A stretch of DNA of 35,156 bases from CAWATG01 sp963785035 (GCA_963785035.1 CAWATG010000002.1:1-35156); one strand, 5' to 3'. Numbered from the stretch's first letter, positions 1 to 8,419 are shown. Notes: generated by a model from the letters alone, not told the origin. A program made the numbers and translations.

Positions 1-31
1 AAGGTTGGGGGTTCGAATCCCTCCGAGCGCG
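1..31 (+). tRNA. 3' end of a tRNA (T-arm and acceptor strand)
   Basis: The window opens inside a tRNA. A T-stem GGGGG (7-11) pairs with CCCTC (19-23, one G-U pair) around the loop TTCGAAT (12-18). It is followed by the acceptor 3' strand CGAGCGC (24-30) and a probable discriminator G at 31. CCA is not encoded, which is common in Actinobacteria but differs from the tRNA-Ser at 30.4 kb. The anticodon lies outside the window, so the amino acid cannot be read. Confidence 0.85.
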
Positions 32-174
32 CTGATGATGTGATGTCGCGAGTCATTGTCGGACATGGCGGCTCCGGTTGTTGTGTTTCAGTTCGGGGAA
101 TGGCTCCGGACCTTGACACAGTGGCTCCGAAAGCGGTGTTGTAGCCAGGCAACCTTCGAATCTAGGGTGGAGCG

Positions 175-639
175 ATGTTGTTGGACGGCGTCAACCACGT
201 GGCCGTGCTCACCCGGGACACGGAACGCCTGTCGAATTTCTACACGGACATCTTCGACGCTCCTCCGGCGCGCACGATCGAGCAGCAGACTGGTTTCAAG
301 CTCTCGCTCATCGACATCGGTGATGGTCGCGAGCTGAACGTCTTCGAGATCGAGGGCAATGATGAGGATCGACGCCAGACACCGATGTTCGGTCGGGGTC
401 GCCTCGATCATGTGGGGCTCCAGGCAGCCTCGCTGGATGCATTTGAGGAGATCCGGCGGCGCCTGATGGCCTTCGGCGCCGCCGATGACTTCGTCACCGA
501 CTTCGGCCCGATGTTTTCGCTGTTCTTCGTCGACCCTGACGGTCTCGAAGGTGAGGTCCTCGTCGCTAATCCTGACGCCGCGCCGGATGTCTTCAATCCA
601 CCAGGTACCCGAGCAACCCGGTTCAGCTCGCCGAAGTAG
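175..639 (+). CDS. VOC (glyoxalase/dioxygenase superfamily) protein
   Basis: A 154-residue protein of the vicinal-oxygen-chelate fold, made of two beta-alpha-beta-beta-beta modules. The first module opens with GVNHVAVLT (metal-ligand His near residue 8), and the second has LDHVGL and ends in FFVDPDGLEGEV, where a metal-binding Glu normally sits. Family members include glyoxalase I, extradiol dioxygenases and resistance proteins, and the substrate cannot be inferred here. The start is ATG preceded by AGGGTGGAG (164-172). It is clearly paralogous to the gene at 2222-2629, sharing the N-terminal G(V/I)NH(V/I)A motif, the LNVFE segment and the SLFF-DPDG segment. The two copies flank a minus-strand DJ-1 operon, which suggests an old local duplication. 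The residues after the VOC core (about 145-154) are unlike the paralogue. Confidence 0.88.
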   Translation: MLLDGVNHVAVLTRDTERLSNFYTDIFDAPPARTIEQQTGFKLSLIDIGDGRELNVFEIEGNDEDRRQTPMFGRGRLDHVGLQAASLDAFEEIRRRLMAFGAADDFVTDFGPMFSLFFVDPDGLEGEVLVANPDAAPDVFNPPGTRATRFSSPK

Positions 640-1286
640 CTGCAAGCGTCGTTCGGCCGTCCGAGAGTCGCCGGTAGGCACACAAAACTCATCGCGCCTA
701 ACTCTGGCTGAGGGACCTACTCCGAGCGCACCGAATGGCGCATCCCGTCGACCACGCGTCGAGTTGCATTGCCGGAAGGTGGTGGATGCGTCCGAACCTC
801 CTCGCCAGCATCGAGCCGATATCAGCGCGGCGGTTGTCACTCGCGAGGCGCGCCTTCGCAGTCGTCCCGTCACTCGATACCTGGAGATCCCAGCAGCGTT
901 AGTCAGTTGGCTGGATGCGACTGGCGGGCGGCTTGTGGCCGAGGGCGCTGTGTGGTTTCCAGAATGGCCTGACAGCGTTGGTTGGCTCCGAGCGAAGCGA
1001 CCAGCTGCCGGGTCTCGGCTGCGGGGTGGCTCGAAACAGGACCGAGCATTCGATCTCTTCAGGATTGCCCGCTGTGGCGTTTCCATTGGACAAGCGATCG
1101 ATGACGTTCAGGTGTTCTGGTCGGGATCGATTCCCACAAGGGATCGCACGCATGGCGGTGCTCGACACGGACCGCGTCGACAAGACGGACTACGACAGAC
1201 GTTCCGTGAGCCTCGGCGTAAACCGCTTTGTTACCCACACATATCGACGTTGTTCCAGGACCCCAGCAATGATGTGGGCGCAGCTC
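640..1286. other. Gene-poor stretch, possibly degenerate coding DNA
   Basis: About 650 bases without a gene I can name. Several open frames cross it on both strands, but none shows a recognisable domain or a ribosome-binding site. A short plus-strand run starting at ATG 1153 has GC-rich third codon positions for about 20 codons and then loses them, as a gene remnant would. I see no terminator, RNA or repeat. Confidence 0.4.
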
Positions 1287-1916
1287 TCACGTACCGCGGA
1301 TTCGTGCCACCCTGGCGGGGGTCGCTCTGGTCCACTGGTGATCGAGTCGGCGCGCTACATCGTCGGCGATCGCTTCGCCTTCGAACCGAGCTAACAACGA
1401 GAGCGCGAGATCGATGCCGCTCAGGACGCCGCCGCATGTCACGACAGGTCCATCATCAACCACTCGGTCCAACGCAACGCGAACGTCCAACCTTGCGAGA
1501 TCGTCGAATGCTGCGGGGTGCGTCGTGATTGTCCGATCGTTCGCGAGCCCTGCATGAGCGAGGATCAGGCTTCCAGTGCACACCGTCGCCAGGCACATCC
1601 CCGGGTGCTCCGCGTAGGTCGTGAGTAGCGGGAAGATATCGCCACGTTGCACTTCGCCCCATGCCCCCACCTTGGACCGTGTGATCCAGTTTCCGCCCGG
1701 CACGACAACAAGGTTGAGGTTCTGTGACGTGTCAGGGTCGGCGAGGCCACTCACTTCGAGCCCGTATGCGCCGACGGCGCTGCGCCGTGAGATTGGCGAC
1801 GCGAGCGTGACCACGACGTCCGCACCGGCCTCTGCAGCCTTCGCGAACACTTCGAAGGGACCGATGACGTCAAGTTCGTCAAAGCCGTCGAAGACAAGAA
1901 TGTGACCGCGGATCAT
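1287..1916 (-). CDS. DJ-1/PfpI family protein (class I glutamine amidotransferase-like)
   Basis: A 209-residue DJ-1/PfpI-fold protein. It starts with the first beta strand HILVFDGFDELDVIGPFEVF, which contains the acidic residue that normally partners the catalytic Cys. The nucleophile elbow is ATVCTGSLILAHAGL near residue 115, with Cys followed by Thr-Gly as in the isonitrile-hydratase and AraC-associated branch. A THPAAFDDL segment follows, where that branch has its conserved His. Members include isonitrile hydratase, amidases, protease or chaperone-like proteins and regulator domains; the lack of a C-terminal HTH domain rules out the AraC-type regulator form. The gene lies 16 bases downstream of a small minus-strand frame (1933-2166) and probably shares its transcript. 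Its ribosome-binding site is weak. The fold assignment is secure; the reaction is not known. Confidence 0.88.
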   Translation of the reverse strand: MIRGHILVFDGFDELDVIGPFEVFAKAAEAGADVVVTLASPISRRSAVGAYGLEVSGLADPDTSQNLNLVVVPGGNWITRSKVGAWGEVQRGDIFPLLTTYAEHPGMCLATVCTGSLILAHAGLANDRTITTHPAAFDDLARLDVRVALDRVVDDGPVVTCGGVLSGIDLALSLLARFEGEAIADDVARRLDHQWTRATPARVARIRGT

Positions 1917-1932
1917 TGTCGCGGATTCTTAC

Positions 1933-2166
1933 TCAAGTCCAAGGGTGACATGACGCGATGATCCCCGTGACGAGCACCCGGGGGTCCTCGATACCGACGA
2001 GCGAGCGAAACGGGTCACCGTCCCCCAACGCGACGGTCATGTGGTCGCTGCCGATGACCTCGATGACCCGCGTGAACACGCCAAACTTCGAGCCGATCGC
2101 GTTCTCGAGCACCGCGAGCGTTGGTCGACTGCTGGAGTCGTAGATGCCCGTGAAGGGTCCAACCAT
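1933..2166 (-). CDS. Small hypothetical protein, 77 aa
   Basis: A minus-strand frame from ATG 2166 to TGA 1933. I do not recognise the protein and see no signal peptide or membrane helix. The reason for calling it a gene is codon use: almost every third position from the ATG onward is G or C (a run such as GCG GTG CTC GAG AAC GCG ATC), whereas the same frame upstream of the ATG is AT-rich at third positions. Its stop lies 16 bases before the DJ-1 gene start, an operon-like arrangement, and its start lies beside an operator-like inverted repeat in the gap to the divergent VOC gene. It could instead be the tail of a decayed longer gene. Confidence 0.5.
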   Translation of the reverse strand: MVGPFTGIYDSSSRPTLAVLENAIGSKFGVFTRVIEVIGSDHMTVALGDGDPFRSLVGIEDPRVLVTGIIASCHPWT

Positions 2167-2170
2167 TTCT

Positions 2171-2197
2171 CTTGAATACTGTTCAAGAAGTTCGAAC
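2171..2197. promoter_or_regulatory. Operator-like inverted repeats in a divergent gap
   Basis: CTTGAA (2171-2176), five bases, then TTCAAG (2182-2187) form a perfect 17-base inverted repeat. It is followed at once by the 8-base palindrome GTTCGAAC (2190-2197). Both sit in the 55-base gap between the minus-strand start at 2166 and the VOC gene start at 2222, where an operator controlling both directions would be expected. The regulator is unknown and none is encoded next to the site. Confidence 0.45.
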
Positions 2198-2221
2198 ACC
2201 GTGCAAGCGAAAGGGACCGGC

Positions 2222-2629
2222 ATGCCGCTCGCAAACGGGATCAACCACATCGCCACCCTCACAACCGATATGGACCGCACGCTGGCGTTTTATGAGGCGG
2301 CCTTCGAGGGCGTCGTCACCCACGAGGTCAAGCGCAGTGAAGACCACACCTGGATGAAGATCGTCGACATCGGCGGTGGGGTCTCGCTCAACGTCTTCGA
2401 GGTGCCGGCGGAGCAGATCATCGGTGAGCGGCGTCGGCTTGGTGGGCGGGGCGCCATTGACCACTTCGGCATCGCCGTCGAGTCCGAGGAGGCGCTCGTG
2501 GAGCTCAAGGATCGGCTGGTCGCCGCCGGCGCCGAGGTCGGCGAGGTGCAGTCGTTGGGCAACGAGCGGTCGCTGTTCTTCCGCGATCCAGACGGGATGG
2601 AGCTCGAGGTGTGCTGCCTCGCCGGGTAG
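2222..2629 (+). CDS. VOC (glyoxalase/dioxygenase superfamily) protein, second copy
   Basis: A 135-residue VOC-fold protein paralogous to 175-639. GINHIATLT carries the N-terminal metal-ligand His, IDHFGIAV opens the second module, and SLFFRDPDGMELEV ends it with the expected Glu. The ATG at 2222 is chosen because AAAGGGA lies about 5 bases upstream and because homology with the paralogue begins at once after it; the frame is open further upstream but would run through the operator-like repeat. Expression may be tied to the divergent DJ-1 operon. The substrate is unknown. Confidence 0.88.
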   Translation: MPLANGINHIATLTTDMDRTLAFYEAAFEGVVTHEVKRSEDHTWMKIVDIGGGVSLNVFEVPAEQIIGERRRLGGRGAIDHFGIAVESEEALVELKDRLVAAGAEVGEVQSLGNERSLFFRDPDGMELEVCCLAG

Positions 2630-3106
2630 CGCTGCCCTTCGTAATGGAGGTATGCCAGGCACGCCGCCTTGCTGCCCTCGGCGGCGACCTCGCGTAATGG
2701 GGCGAGGAACGTGATCTGGCAGTGCGCGCCCTCAACCGATCTACGTGGTGGGTGTGGTCCGAGCATGGCGCGGCAGACGGCCATTGGGGATCAAGTCTTC
2801 GGTGCTCAAAGACGTGAGCAAGGCCAACTGCTGTTCGGACCTACCGCGCCTCCCTGGGGTCTACGGCAGCCCGCGATCGCTAGCACATACGAGGACTTCT
2901 TCAAGCGCCCTGCTCCACAGAAAGGCGCGCAGCTTGGCAGCGGACGCAACCGTCCGACGGCGAAGGTATGAGGACCTGAAAGGGTCATGCTCGGTGGGAA
3001 TGTTGCCCGAGTTCCTCCTGCGCCGTTGAAGGAGGCAGCCGGACGCCGCGGACAACCCACAGGTAGGAGCGATTGTCCGATTGGAGTCGATAAGTAGCGG
3101 AACTGC
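2630..3106. other. Intergenic stretch upstream of the collagen-like gene
   Basis: About 480 bases with no gene I can support. On the minus strand, roughly 2640-2784 shows GC-rich third codon positions and an uninterrupted frame, but no recognisable protein and no start signal. It may be the remnant of a gene that once lay here. No RNA or repeat was seen. Confidence 0.4.
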
Positions 3107-3135
3107 TTGACATGGTTAGTGCTCTTTAGTACTAT
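3107..3135 (+). promoter_or_regulatory. Sigma70-type promoter of the collagen-like gene
   Basis: A perfect -35 box TTGACA (3107-3112) is separated by 17 bases from a -10 box TACTAT (3130-3135, 4 of 6 consensus positions). Transcription would begin near 3142, giving a leader of about 40 bases before the ATG at 3182. This is the clearest promoter in the window. Confidence 0.7.
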
Positions 3136-3181
3136 TTCGCCCATATGCGGGGTCCGGGCGGACCATACGGGAGGACGATCC

Positions 3182-4546
3182 ATGAAGAAGGCTTCTAGGG
3201 CCGCGCGCGTGGTGGCAATCACGACGGTATCGCTCGTTGGGTTGGCTCTCGCGCCAACGACGAGCGCATTTGCGCACGCTGGCAACTCCAGTCCATCAGT
3301 GCTTCACCTCTGTCGTCTCCCCGGTGGGCTCTTGAAATCGGTTTCGGCGACGCCAGTGAATGCGTCGTGCGCGGTTGCCGGCACCCCGCTGCACGTATCG
3401 ATCATTGGTCCTGCTGGTCCTGCTGGTCCTGCTGGTCCTGCTGGTCCTGCTGGCGCCAAGGGTGATCAGGGTGAGGTCGGTGCCACTGGTGCGACCGGTG
3501 CCACGGGATTGCAGGGCGAAAAGGGTGACCAGGGTGAGCAGGGTGTGGCCGGTGAAGCTGGTCTCAAGGGTGATAAGGGTGAGGTCGGTGCCATTGGTGC
3601 GACCGGTGCCACGGGCTTGCAGGGCGAAAAGGGCGACCAGGGTGAGCAGGGTCAGGTCGGTCCCATGGGTCCGCAGGGCTTGCAGGGCGAAAAGGGTGAT
3701 AAGGGTGACCAGGGTGTGGCCGGTGAAGCTGGCCTGAAGGGTGACAAGGGCGATCAGGGTGACCAGGGTGTGGCCGGTGAAGCTGGCCTGAAGGGTGATA
3801 AGGGTGACCAGGGTGTGGCCGGTGAAGCTGGCCTGAAGGGTGACAAGGGCGATCAGGGTGACCAGGGTCTGGTCGGTCCGGTCGGTCCCATGGGTCCGCA
3901 GGGCTTGCAGGGCGAAAAGGGTGACAAGGGTGACCAGGGTGTGGCCGGTGAAGCTGGCCTGAAGGGTGACCAGGGTGAGGTCGGTGCCATTGGTGCGACC
4001 GGGCCCGAAGGTCCGATGGGTCCGCAGGGCGAAAAGGGTGACAAGGGTGACCAGGGTGTGGCCGGTGAAGCTGGCCTGAAGGGTGACCAGGGTGAGGTCG
4101 GTGCCATTGGTGCGACCGGGCCCGAAGGTCCGATGGGTCCGCAGGGCGAAAAGGGTGACAAGGGTGACCAGGGTGAGGTCGGTGCCATTGGTGCGACCGG
4201 TGCCACGGGTGCCACTGGGCCCCAGGGTCCTCAGGGTGCCGCTGGTCCTGCCGGTGCCCAGGGTGCTCCCGGTCCTGCCGGTGCCCAGGGTGCTCCTGGC
4301 ATCAGTGGCCTCGAGACGGTGACGGCGACAACGAATAACAGCTCAGGAGCAAAGAACGTATCGGTCGCTTGCCCCGCCGGAAAGAAGGCAATTGGTGGTG
4401 GAGCCAGTGATACCGATTCCAGCGGCTCGCTGTACCAGAGCAACCCGACTGCAAACAATGCCGGATGGTCTGCGGCATCGAAGACGGCTGGGGTTGTCAC
4501 GAGCCACACGCTGACGGTGTATGCGATCTGCGCAAACGTGAGCTAG
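3182..4546 (+). CDS. Secreted collagen-like (Gly-X-Y repeat) protein
   Basis: A 454-residue exported protein. The ATG at 3182 follows GGGAGG (3169-3174) and begins a typical signal peptide: Lys/Arg-rich start, hydrophobic core, then an Ala-rich cleavage region near residue 32. A short N-terminal segment with two Cys precedes about 99 uninterrupted Gly-X-Y triplets (about residues 77-374), rich in GPAGPAG, GEKGDKGDQG and GAIGATG units and so highly charged. An 80-residue C-terminal domain follows, with a CPAGKKAIGGG segment and two Cys, of the type that ends many actinobacterial collagen-like proteins. Such triplets form trimeric triple helices in known bacterial collagens such as Streptococcus Scl. 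A surface or matrix role is inferred. There is no LPXTG anchor and no C-terminal membrane helix. The DNA holds near-identical tandem repeats, so the length may vary between strains. Confidence 0.93.
   Translation: MKKASRAARVVAITTVSLVGLALAPTTSAFAHAGNSSPSVLHLCRLPGGLLKSVSATPVNASCAVAGTPLHVSIIGPAGPAGPAGPAGPAGAKGDQGEVGATGATGATGLQGEKGDQGEQGVAGEAGLKGDKGEVGAIGATGATGLQGEKGDQGEQGQVGPMGPQGLQGEKGDKGDQGVAGEAGLKGDKGDQGDQGVAGEAGLKGDKGDQGVAGEAGLKGDKGDQGDQGLVGPVGPMGPQGLQGEKGDKGDQGVAGEAGLKGDQGEVGAIGATGPEGPMGPQGEKGDKGDQGVAGEAGLKGDQGEVGAIGATGPEGPMGPQGEKGDKGDQGEVGAIGATGATGATGPQGPQGAAGPAGAQGAPGPAGAQGAPGISGLETVTATTNNSSGAKNVSVACPAGKKAIGGGASDTDSSGSLYQSNPTANNAGWSAASKTAGVVTSHTLTVYAICANVS
3908..4175 (+). repeat. 117-base perfect tandem repeat (39 codons) inside the collagen-like gene
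   Basis: The sequence from about 3908 recurs exactly 117 bases later (for example 3941-4058 equals 4058-4175), giving about 2.3 identical copies. Each copy encodes 39 residues, 13 collagen triplets. Shorter repeats based on GTGGCCGGTGAAGCTGGCCT lie just upstream (3716-3840). The absence of any silent difference between copies points to recent duplication by slippage or recombination, or to a repeat-collapse or expansion artefact in assembly. Confidence 0.85.
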
Positions 4547-4572
4547 TGCATATCAGCTTGTGAGATTGGCGG

Positions 4573-4606
4573 GAGGGGCGGGCCGAGCGGGGCCCGCCCC
4601 TCTTTG
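4573..4606 (+). terminator. Rho-independent terminator after the collagen-like gene
   Basis: GAGGGGCGGGCC (4573-4584) pairs perfectly with GGCCCGCCCCTC (4591-4602) around the loop GAGCGG, followed by TTT. A 12-base-pair GC-rich stem right after the stop at 4546 makes this a strong intrinsic terminator. Confidence 0.85.
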
Positions 4607-4695
4607 CATTCATGCACCGAGGAAAGGACCGTGGACATGCCCCATGCGGGGTACGATCGTCCTCCTCTGGAGCGACCGATGAAGGCTGTGGAACG

Positions 4696-5352
4696 ATGAG
4701 CTGCAATGCCGCCTCAACCGCGCGAACCTCGATAATCAGGGTACTGCTGGTTGCTTTGGCCTTGGGCGTTTCTGCGCAAGCGTGTTCCGACGACAAGGAC
4801 GCTTCGTCGGCCCCGAATGGAACTACTTCTCCGAAGCAGCGTGGCACCAACACGACGAGCGCGGCAGAGGCAGCCGGTTCGAAGCTGCTCGAAAGTGGTC
4901 TCGGAGCCCATGCGGCTGGCGACCTTGCCGTTGCCGAGAAGGAATATCGCGCCGCGATCGCTGCGGATCCCCAGAACAAGCTGGCGTATTACAACCTGGC
5001 GCTGGTCTTTCAGCAGACGGGCAAGGCCGCAGAGGCGGAGGACAATTACCGATTGGCCGTGGGTCTCGACGCCAACTATTCCCCGGCGTTGTTCAATCTC
5101 GCGATTCTTCGCGCTGAGGCGGGCGCACAAAGCGAAGCCGTAGACCTTTACCGGCGCGCTATTGCTGCCGATCCGCAGTCAGCGAGCGCGCATTTCAACC
5201 TCGGCCTGCTGTTGATCAAGACTGGCAACGACGAAGAGGGCAATGCCGAGGTCAAAGCCGCGATCGCGATCGACCCGAGCCTGCAATCGCGCCTCGAAAC
5301 CGACGAGACGACGCCGGAAAAACCGGCAACGACTCCAGCATCCGCCCCGTAG
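4696..5352 (+). CDS. TPR-repeat protein, probable lipoprotein
   Basis: A 218-residue protein. From the ATG at 4696 there is a basic N-terminus, a hydrophobic core (IIRVLLVALALGVSAQA) and a Cys near residue 33, followed by a polar Ser/Thr/Asp-rich linker. This layout fits lipoprotein export, although the residues before the Cys (AQA) are a poor lipobox, so a plain signal peptide is possible. Residues about 55-200 hold four tetratricopeptide repeats with the usual pattern (for example KLAYYNLALVFQQTGKAAEA and ASAHFNLGLLLIKTGNDEEG). TPRs bind other proteins; the partner is unknown. GAAGG (4681-4685) may serve as ribosome-binding site. An upstream in-frame ATG at 4612 is less likely because the signal peptide would then be internal. 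Confidence 0.82.
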   Translation: MSCNAASTARTSIIRVLLVALALGVSAQACSDDKDASSAPNGTTSPKQRGTNTTSAAEAAGSKLLESGLGAHAAGDLAVAEKEYRAAIAADPQNKLAYYNLALVFQQTGKAAEAEDNYRLAVGLDANYSPALFNLAILRAEAGAQSEAVDLYRRAIAADPQSASAHFNLGLLLIKTGNDEEGNAEVKAAIAIDPSLQSRLETDETTPEKPATTPASAP

Positions 5353-5489
5353 ACGACACCGCTCGGCGTGTTGGCGAGCCCGGATCGTCCTCTGGCCGAC
5401 CGCGTCCTCACATGACAAGATGACTGGTGTCACAGTCTTGAGGCTGGCGGCAACTCGGATCCCGAACGGCGTGTCGAGAGGGCGTAGTC

Positions 5490-7132
5490 ATGGTTAGTGT
5501 CCGCACGAATTCTGAGGTCACCAGCGACAATCCCACTCAAGAGCTTGACGCCGTGATCATCGGCGCCGGCTTCTCGGGCCTCTACATGTTGCACCGTGCT
5601 CGCGACATTCTCGGACTGCGCGCACGTGTCTTTGAGGCCGGCGACGGTGTCGGCGGCACCTGGTACTGGAACCGGTATCCCGGCGCGCGATGCGACTCGG
5701 AGAGCTACTACTACTCCTTCTCATTTTCCGAGGAGCTCGAGCAGGAGTGGGAATGGACGAGCAAGTACCCCGAGCAGCCTGAGATCCTCCGGTACCTGAA
5801 TCACGTCGCCGACCGATTCAAGCTCCGCGACGACATCCAACTCGGTACCCGCGTGAGTTCGGCAACGTTCGACAAAGAGACGCACCGGTGGGACGTCGTC
5901 ACCGAGGCAGGTGAGCGATTCTCCGCGCAGTATGTCATCAGTGCGGTCGGGTGCCTTTCCACGGCGAATGTGCCACAGATCAAGGGTCTCGATAGCTTTA
6001 ACGGCGAGTGGTATCACACCGGCGCGTGGCCACACGAGGGAGTCGATTTCGTCGGCAAGCGTGTAGGACTCATCGGCACCGGCTCAACGGGCATTCAGGC
6101 AACGCCCGTGATCGCACGCGATGCCGAACAGCTCTTCGTGTTCCAGCGGACGCCGAACTTCAGCGTCCCGGCCCGCAATGCTCCGCTCACGCCCGATTCC
6201 ACCCGCGACATCAAGAACAACTACCGAGAGATCCGCAAGCTCGCCGCGAATCGTTCGGCGGCTTTCCGTTCAAGCCGAGCGAACGCATGGCCATGGAAAT
6301 GACCGACGAGGAACGCACCGCGGTCTACGAAGGCCTCTGGGAAGAGGGAGGCTTCAAGTTCCTCTACGGCTCCTTCTTCGACATCTTCATAGATCAAGCA
6401 GCGAACGACACGGCCGCCAACTTCATTCGCGAGAAGATCCGCGAGATCGTGCATGACCCTGCGGTTGCGGAGAAGTTGCTGCCAACAGATCACCCCTACG
6501 GCTCGAAGCGTCCACCAATCGACACGGACTATTTCGAGTCGTTCAACCGCGACAACGTCACGCTCGTCGACGTCCGCGAGTCGCCGATCACCGAGATCAC
6601 GCCAACGGGGATTCGCACCTCGGCCGGAGAGTACGACGTCGACATCATTGTGTTCGCGACCGGATTCGATGCAATGACCGGCTCGCTGTTGAAGATGGAC
6701 ATCCGCGGTGTGGATGGTCTGTCACTCCGGGACAAGTGGGCCGACGGCCCACGTACCTACCTCGGCTTGCAGACGGCGGGATTTCCGAACCTCTTCATCA
6801 TCACGGGTCCCGGGAGCCCTTCAGTGCTGTCGAACATGCCGGTGTCGATTGAGCAACACGTCGAATGGATCTCGGATTGCATCGCCTACATGCGCGACAA
6901 CAACATCGCACAGATCGACGCGACCGAAGAGGCGGAGAATGAATGGGTTGACCACGTGGGCGAGATTGCGGGCTTCACGCTGTTCGAAAAGGCGAACTCC
7001 TGGTACCTCGGAGCCAACATTCCCGGCAAGAAGCGCATCTTCATGCCCTATGTCGGAGGTGTCTTTCCGTACCGCCAGCGCTGCGACGAGGTTGCAGCAA
7101 AGGGATATGAGGGCTTCGCGCTGAGTCGTTAA
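5490..7132 (+). CDS. Flavin-containing Baeyer-Villiger-type monooxygenase, frame broken once
   Basis: An NADPH- and FAD-dependent monooxygenase of the cyclohexanone/phenylacetone monooxygenase group, about 547 residues once the frame is repaired. It has an N-terminal FAD Rossmann motif GAGFSG (residues 25-30), GGTWYWNRYPGARCDSES, the BVMO fingerprint FNGEWYHTGAWP near residue 170 (FxGxxxHxxxWP), a second Rossmann motif GTGSTG for NADPH near residue 196, and the C-terminal ATGFDAMTG. Frame 1 runs from 5490 and reads into nonsense ending at 6302. The protein continues in another frame as RESFGGFPF from about 6245 to 7132. One C appears to be missing at 6244-6245 (CTCGCCGCG where CTCGCCCGCG would restore the frame). 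Both halves are otherwise intact, so a sequencing indel is more likely than decay. Such enzymes oxidise ketones to esters or lactones; the substrate is unknown. Confidence 0.92.
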
Positions 7133-7141
7133 GCCTCAGCG
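7119..7141. terminator. Possible bidirectional hairpin between convergent genes
   Basis: CGCTGAG (7119-7125) and CTCAGCG (7135-7141) form a 7-base-pair stem over a 9-base loop that contains the monooxygenase stop codon and borders the glycosyltransferase stop. The convergent genes are only 3 bases apart. There is no T-run, so terminator function is only suggested by position. Confidence 0.35.
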
Positions 7142-8419
7142 GTTCGCCACCGAGCGGGCGCGGCGTCCGCGAACGAAACCGGGTGTGGCAACCAGCGCCG
7201 TTGCTGCGGCGAGCGCGACGACGGGTTGCGCCGCCACGCGGAAACGTTGGTTGCCGTTCGATATCGCTGCGGCAATGGTCACCGCTGCAACGAGTGCGAT
7301 CAGCGGTCCGAGGACGATCTGACGTCGGGCCAAGAGGACGACCCCGGGAACAGCCAGCGCGAACATCGCCATGTCAACGCTCCAGCCGGCCAGCTGCCAA
7401 CGAGTGTTGCGGCTTTCGATCTTCTCGAGTCGCGCCTGGGCAACCGGGTCCCAAAATCCCCACGCGCGCATCGAGCGCGTCAGGGCTACCAACGGAAGAC
7501 GTGGCCAATGGTCGCGCGCGTAGCGCACACCAATGCTGCGCTCTTCTTTCACACTGTCGATTTCGGGTCGCCCGGGAACTCGCTGCGGAACGCAACGCGC
7601 ATCCCAAGCACCCAACATGCGCCCACCGTAGGTCGACGCGCAGTTTGCTCCGACGATGACATTGCCGGAGTTGTTCGACAGCAACACGGGTTCGCCCATC
7701 CGCGAGCTGTTCCGTATGGTCCACGGGGTGAGAATTGCGACCATGCCGGCGAAGGCAATACCAGCAAGGAGCACTCGTCGAGGTCGTGTTCCGCAGTGTG
7801 CTGCCCAGACTGCAGAGCCAATCAGCAATGGCGCAAGGAAGAGCCCGTCGCTTCGTGTGAGGGTTGCACAACCAACTGCAGCGCCAACAGCGAGAAACCG
7901 CAGAACCGTCGGTTGGGCACGAGCCTGCAGTGCAAGGAGTACAGCTCCGATGATCGCGAGCGCGTAGAGCGACTCGGACATGAGCGATCCATCGGTCGCG
8001 ATCAGCATTGGTGCGAACGCGGTGATCGCGGCAGCGATGAGACCGATGCGCGCACCCGCAACGCGCCGACCGAGGACACCGGTCAGTGCCACAGTGCACG
8101 AGCCGACAGCTGCGCCGACGAGTTGATAGCCCGTTTCGGTATCGATTCCCAGCTTGTAAGCACCGGCGAGCAGCGTTGGCCACAGGGGAGGAAAGTTCGC
8201 TGTGGCAATCGCCACGCCGCGCCCGTAGTACGAAGCAGGATCGAGGTAGCCCTTGCCGGTCGCGATCGTTCCTGCTTGCAACTCGTACCAAATGGCGTCA
8301 AGTCCGAACTCGATCCGCGAACCGACGGTGACGATATAGATGACACGCGCAGCGAACGCCGCGGCAGTGACCAGCGCGAGCGCGAAGACGAAGCGATGTC
8401 GGCGAATGATGCCCTGCAT
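7136..8419 (-). CDS. Polytopic membrane glycosyltransferase-like protein (GT39/ArnT type)
   Basis: A 427-residue integral membrane protein with roughly ten hydrophobic segments. The layout matches the GT-C superfamily (PMT/ArnT/glycosyltransferase family 39): a first helix, then a long first loop with acidic residues (EFGLDAIWYE) and a FPPLWP segment, alternating helices with short loops, and a soluble segment around residues 255-340. Family members move sugars from polyprenyl-phosphate donors to lipids or proteins on the outer face of the membrane. The acceptor cannot be told from sequence. The start ATG at 8419 has no obvious ribosome-binding site. It is convergent with the monooxygenase and divergent from the pirin gene 141 bases away. 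Confidence 0.78.
   Translation of the reverse strand: MQGIIRRHRFVFALALVTAAAFAARVIYIVTVGSRIEFGLDAIWYELQAGTIATGKGYLDPASYYGRGVAIATANFPPLWPTLLAGAYKLGIDTETGYQLVGAAVGSCTVALTGVLGRRVAGARIGLIAAAITAFAPMLIATDGSLMSESLYALAIIGAVLLALQARAQPTVLRFLAVGAAVGCATLTRSDGLFLAPLLIGSAVWAAHCGTRPRRVLLAGIAFAGMVAILTPWTIRNSSRMGEPVLLSNNSGNVIVGANCASTYGGRMLGAWDARCVPQRVPGRPEIDSVKEERSIGVRYARDHWPRLPLVALTRSMRAWGFWDPVAQARLEKIESRNTRWQLAGWSVDMAMFALAVPGVVLLARRQIVLGPLIALVAAVTIAAAISNGNQRFRVAAQPVVALAAATALVATPGFVRGRRARSVANR

Noticed and set aside
3410..4310. Repeat array considered as CRISPR or minisatellite
   Set aside because: The repeats keep the reading frame and encode Gly-X-Y triplets of a secreted protein; there are no unique spacers or cas genes.
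3182..4546. Collagen-like protein as a phage tail fibre
   Set aside because: It has an N-terminal signal peptide, its own promoter and terminator, and no phage structural genes nearby.
5490..7132. Two separate monooxygenase genes
   Set aside because: The two frames give the N- and C-terminal parts of a single flavin monooxygenase with no overlap in homology, joined by restoring one base near 6244.
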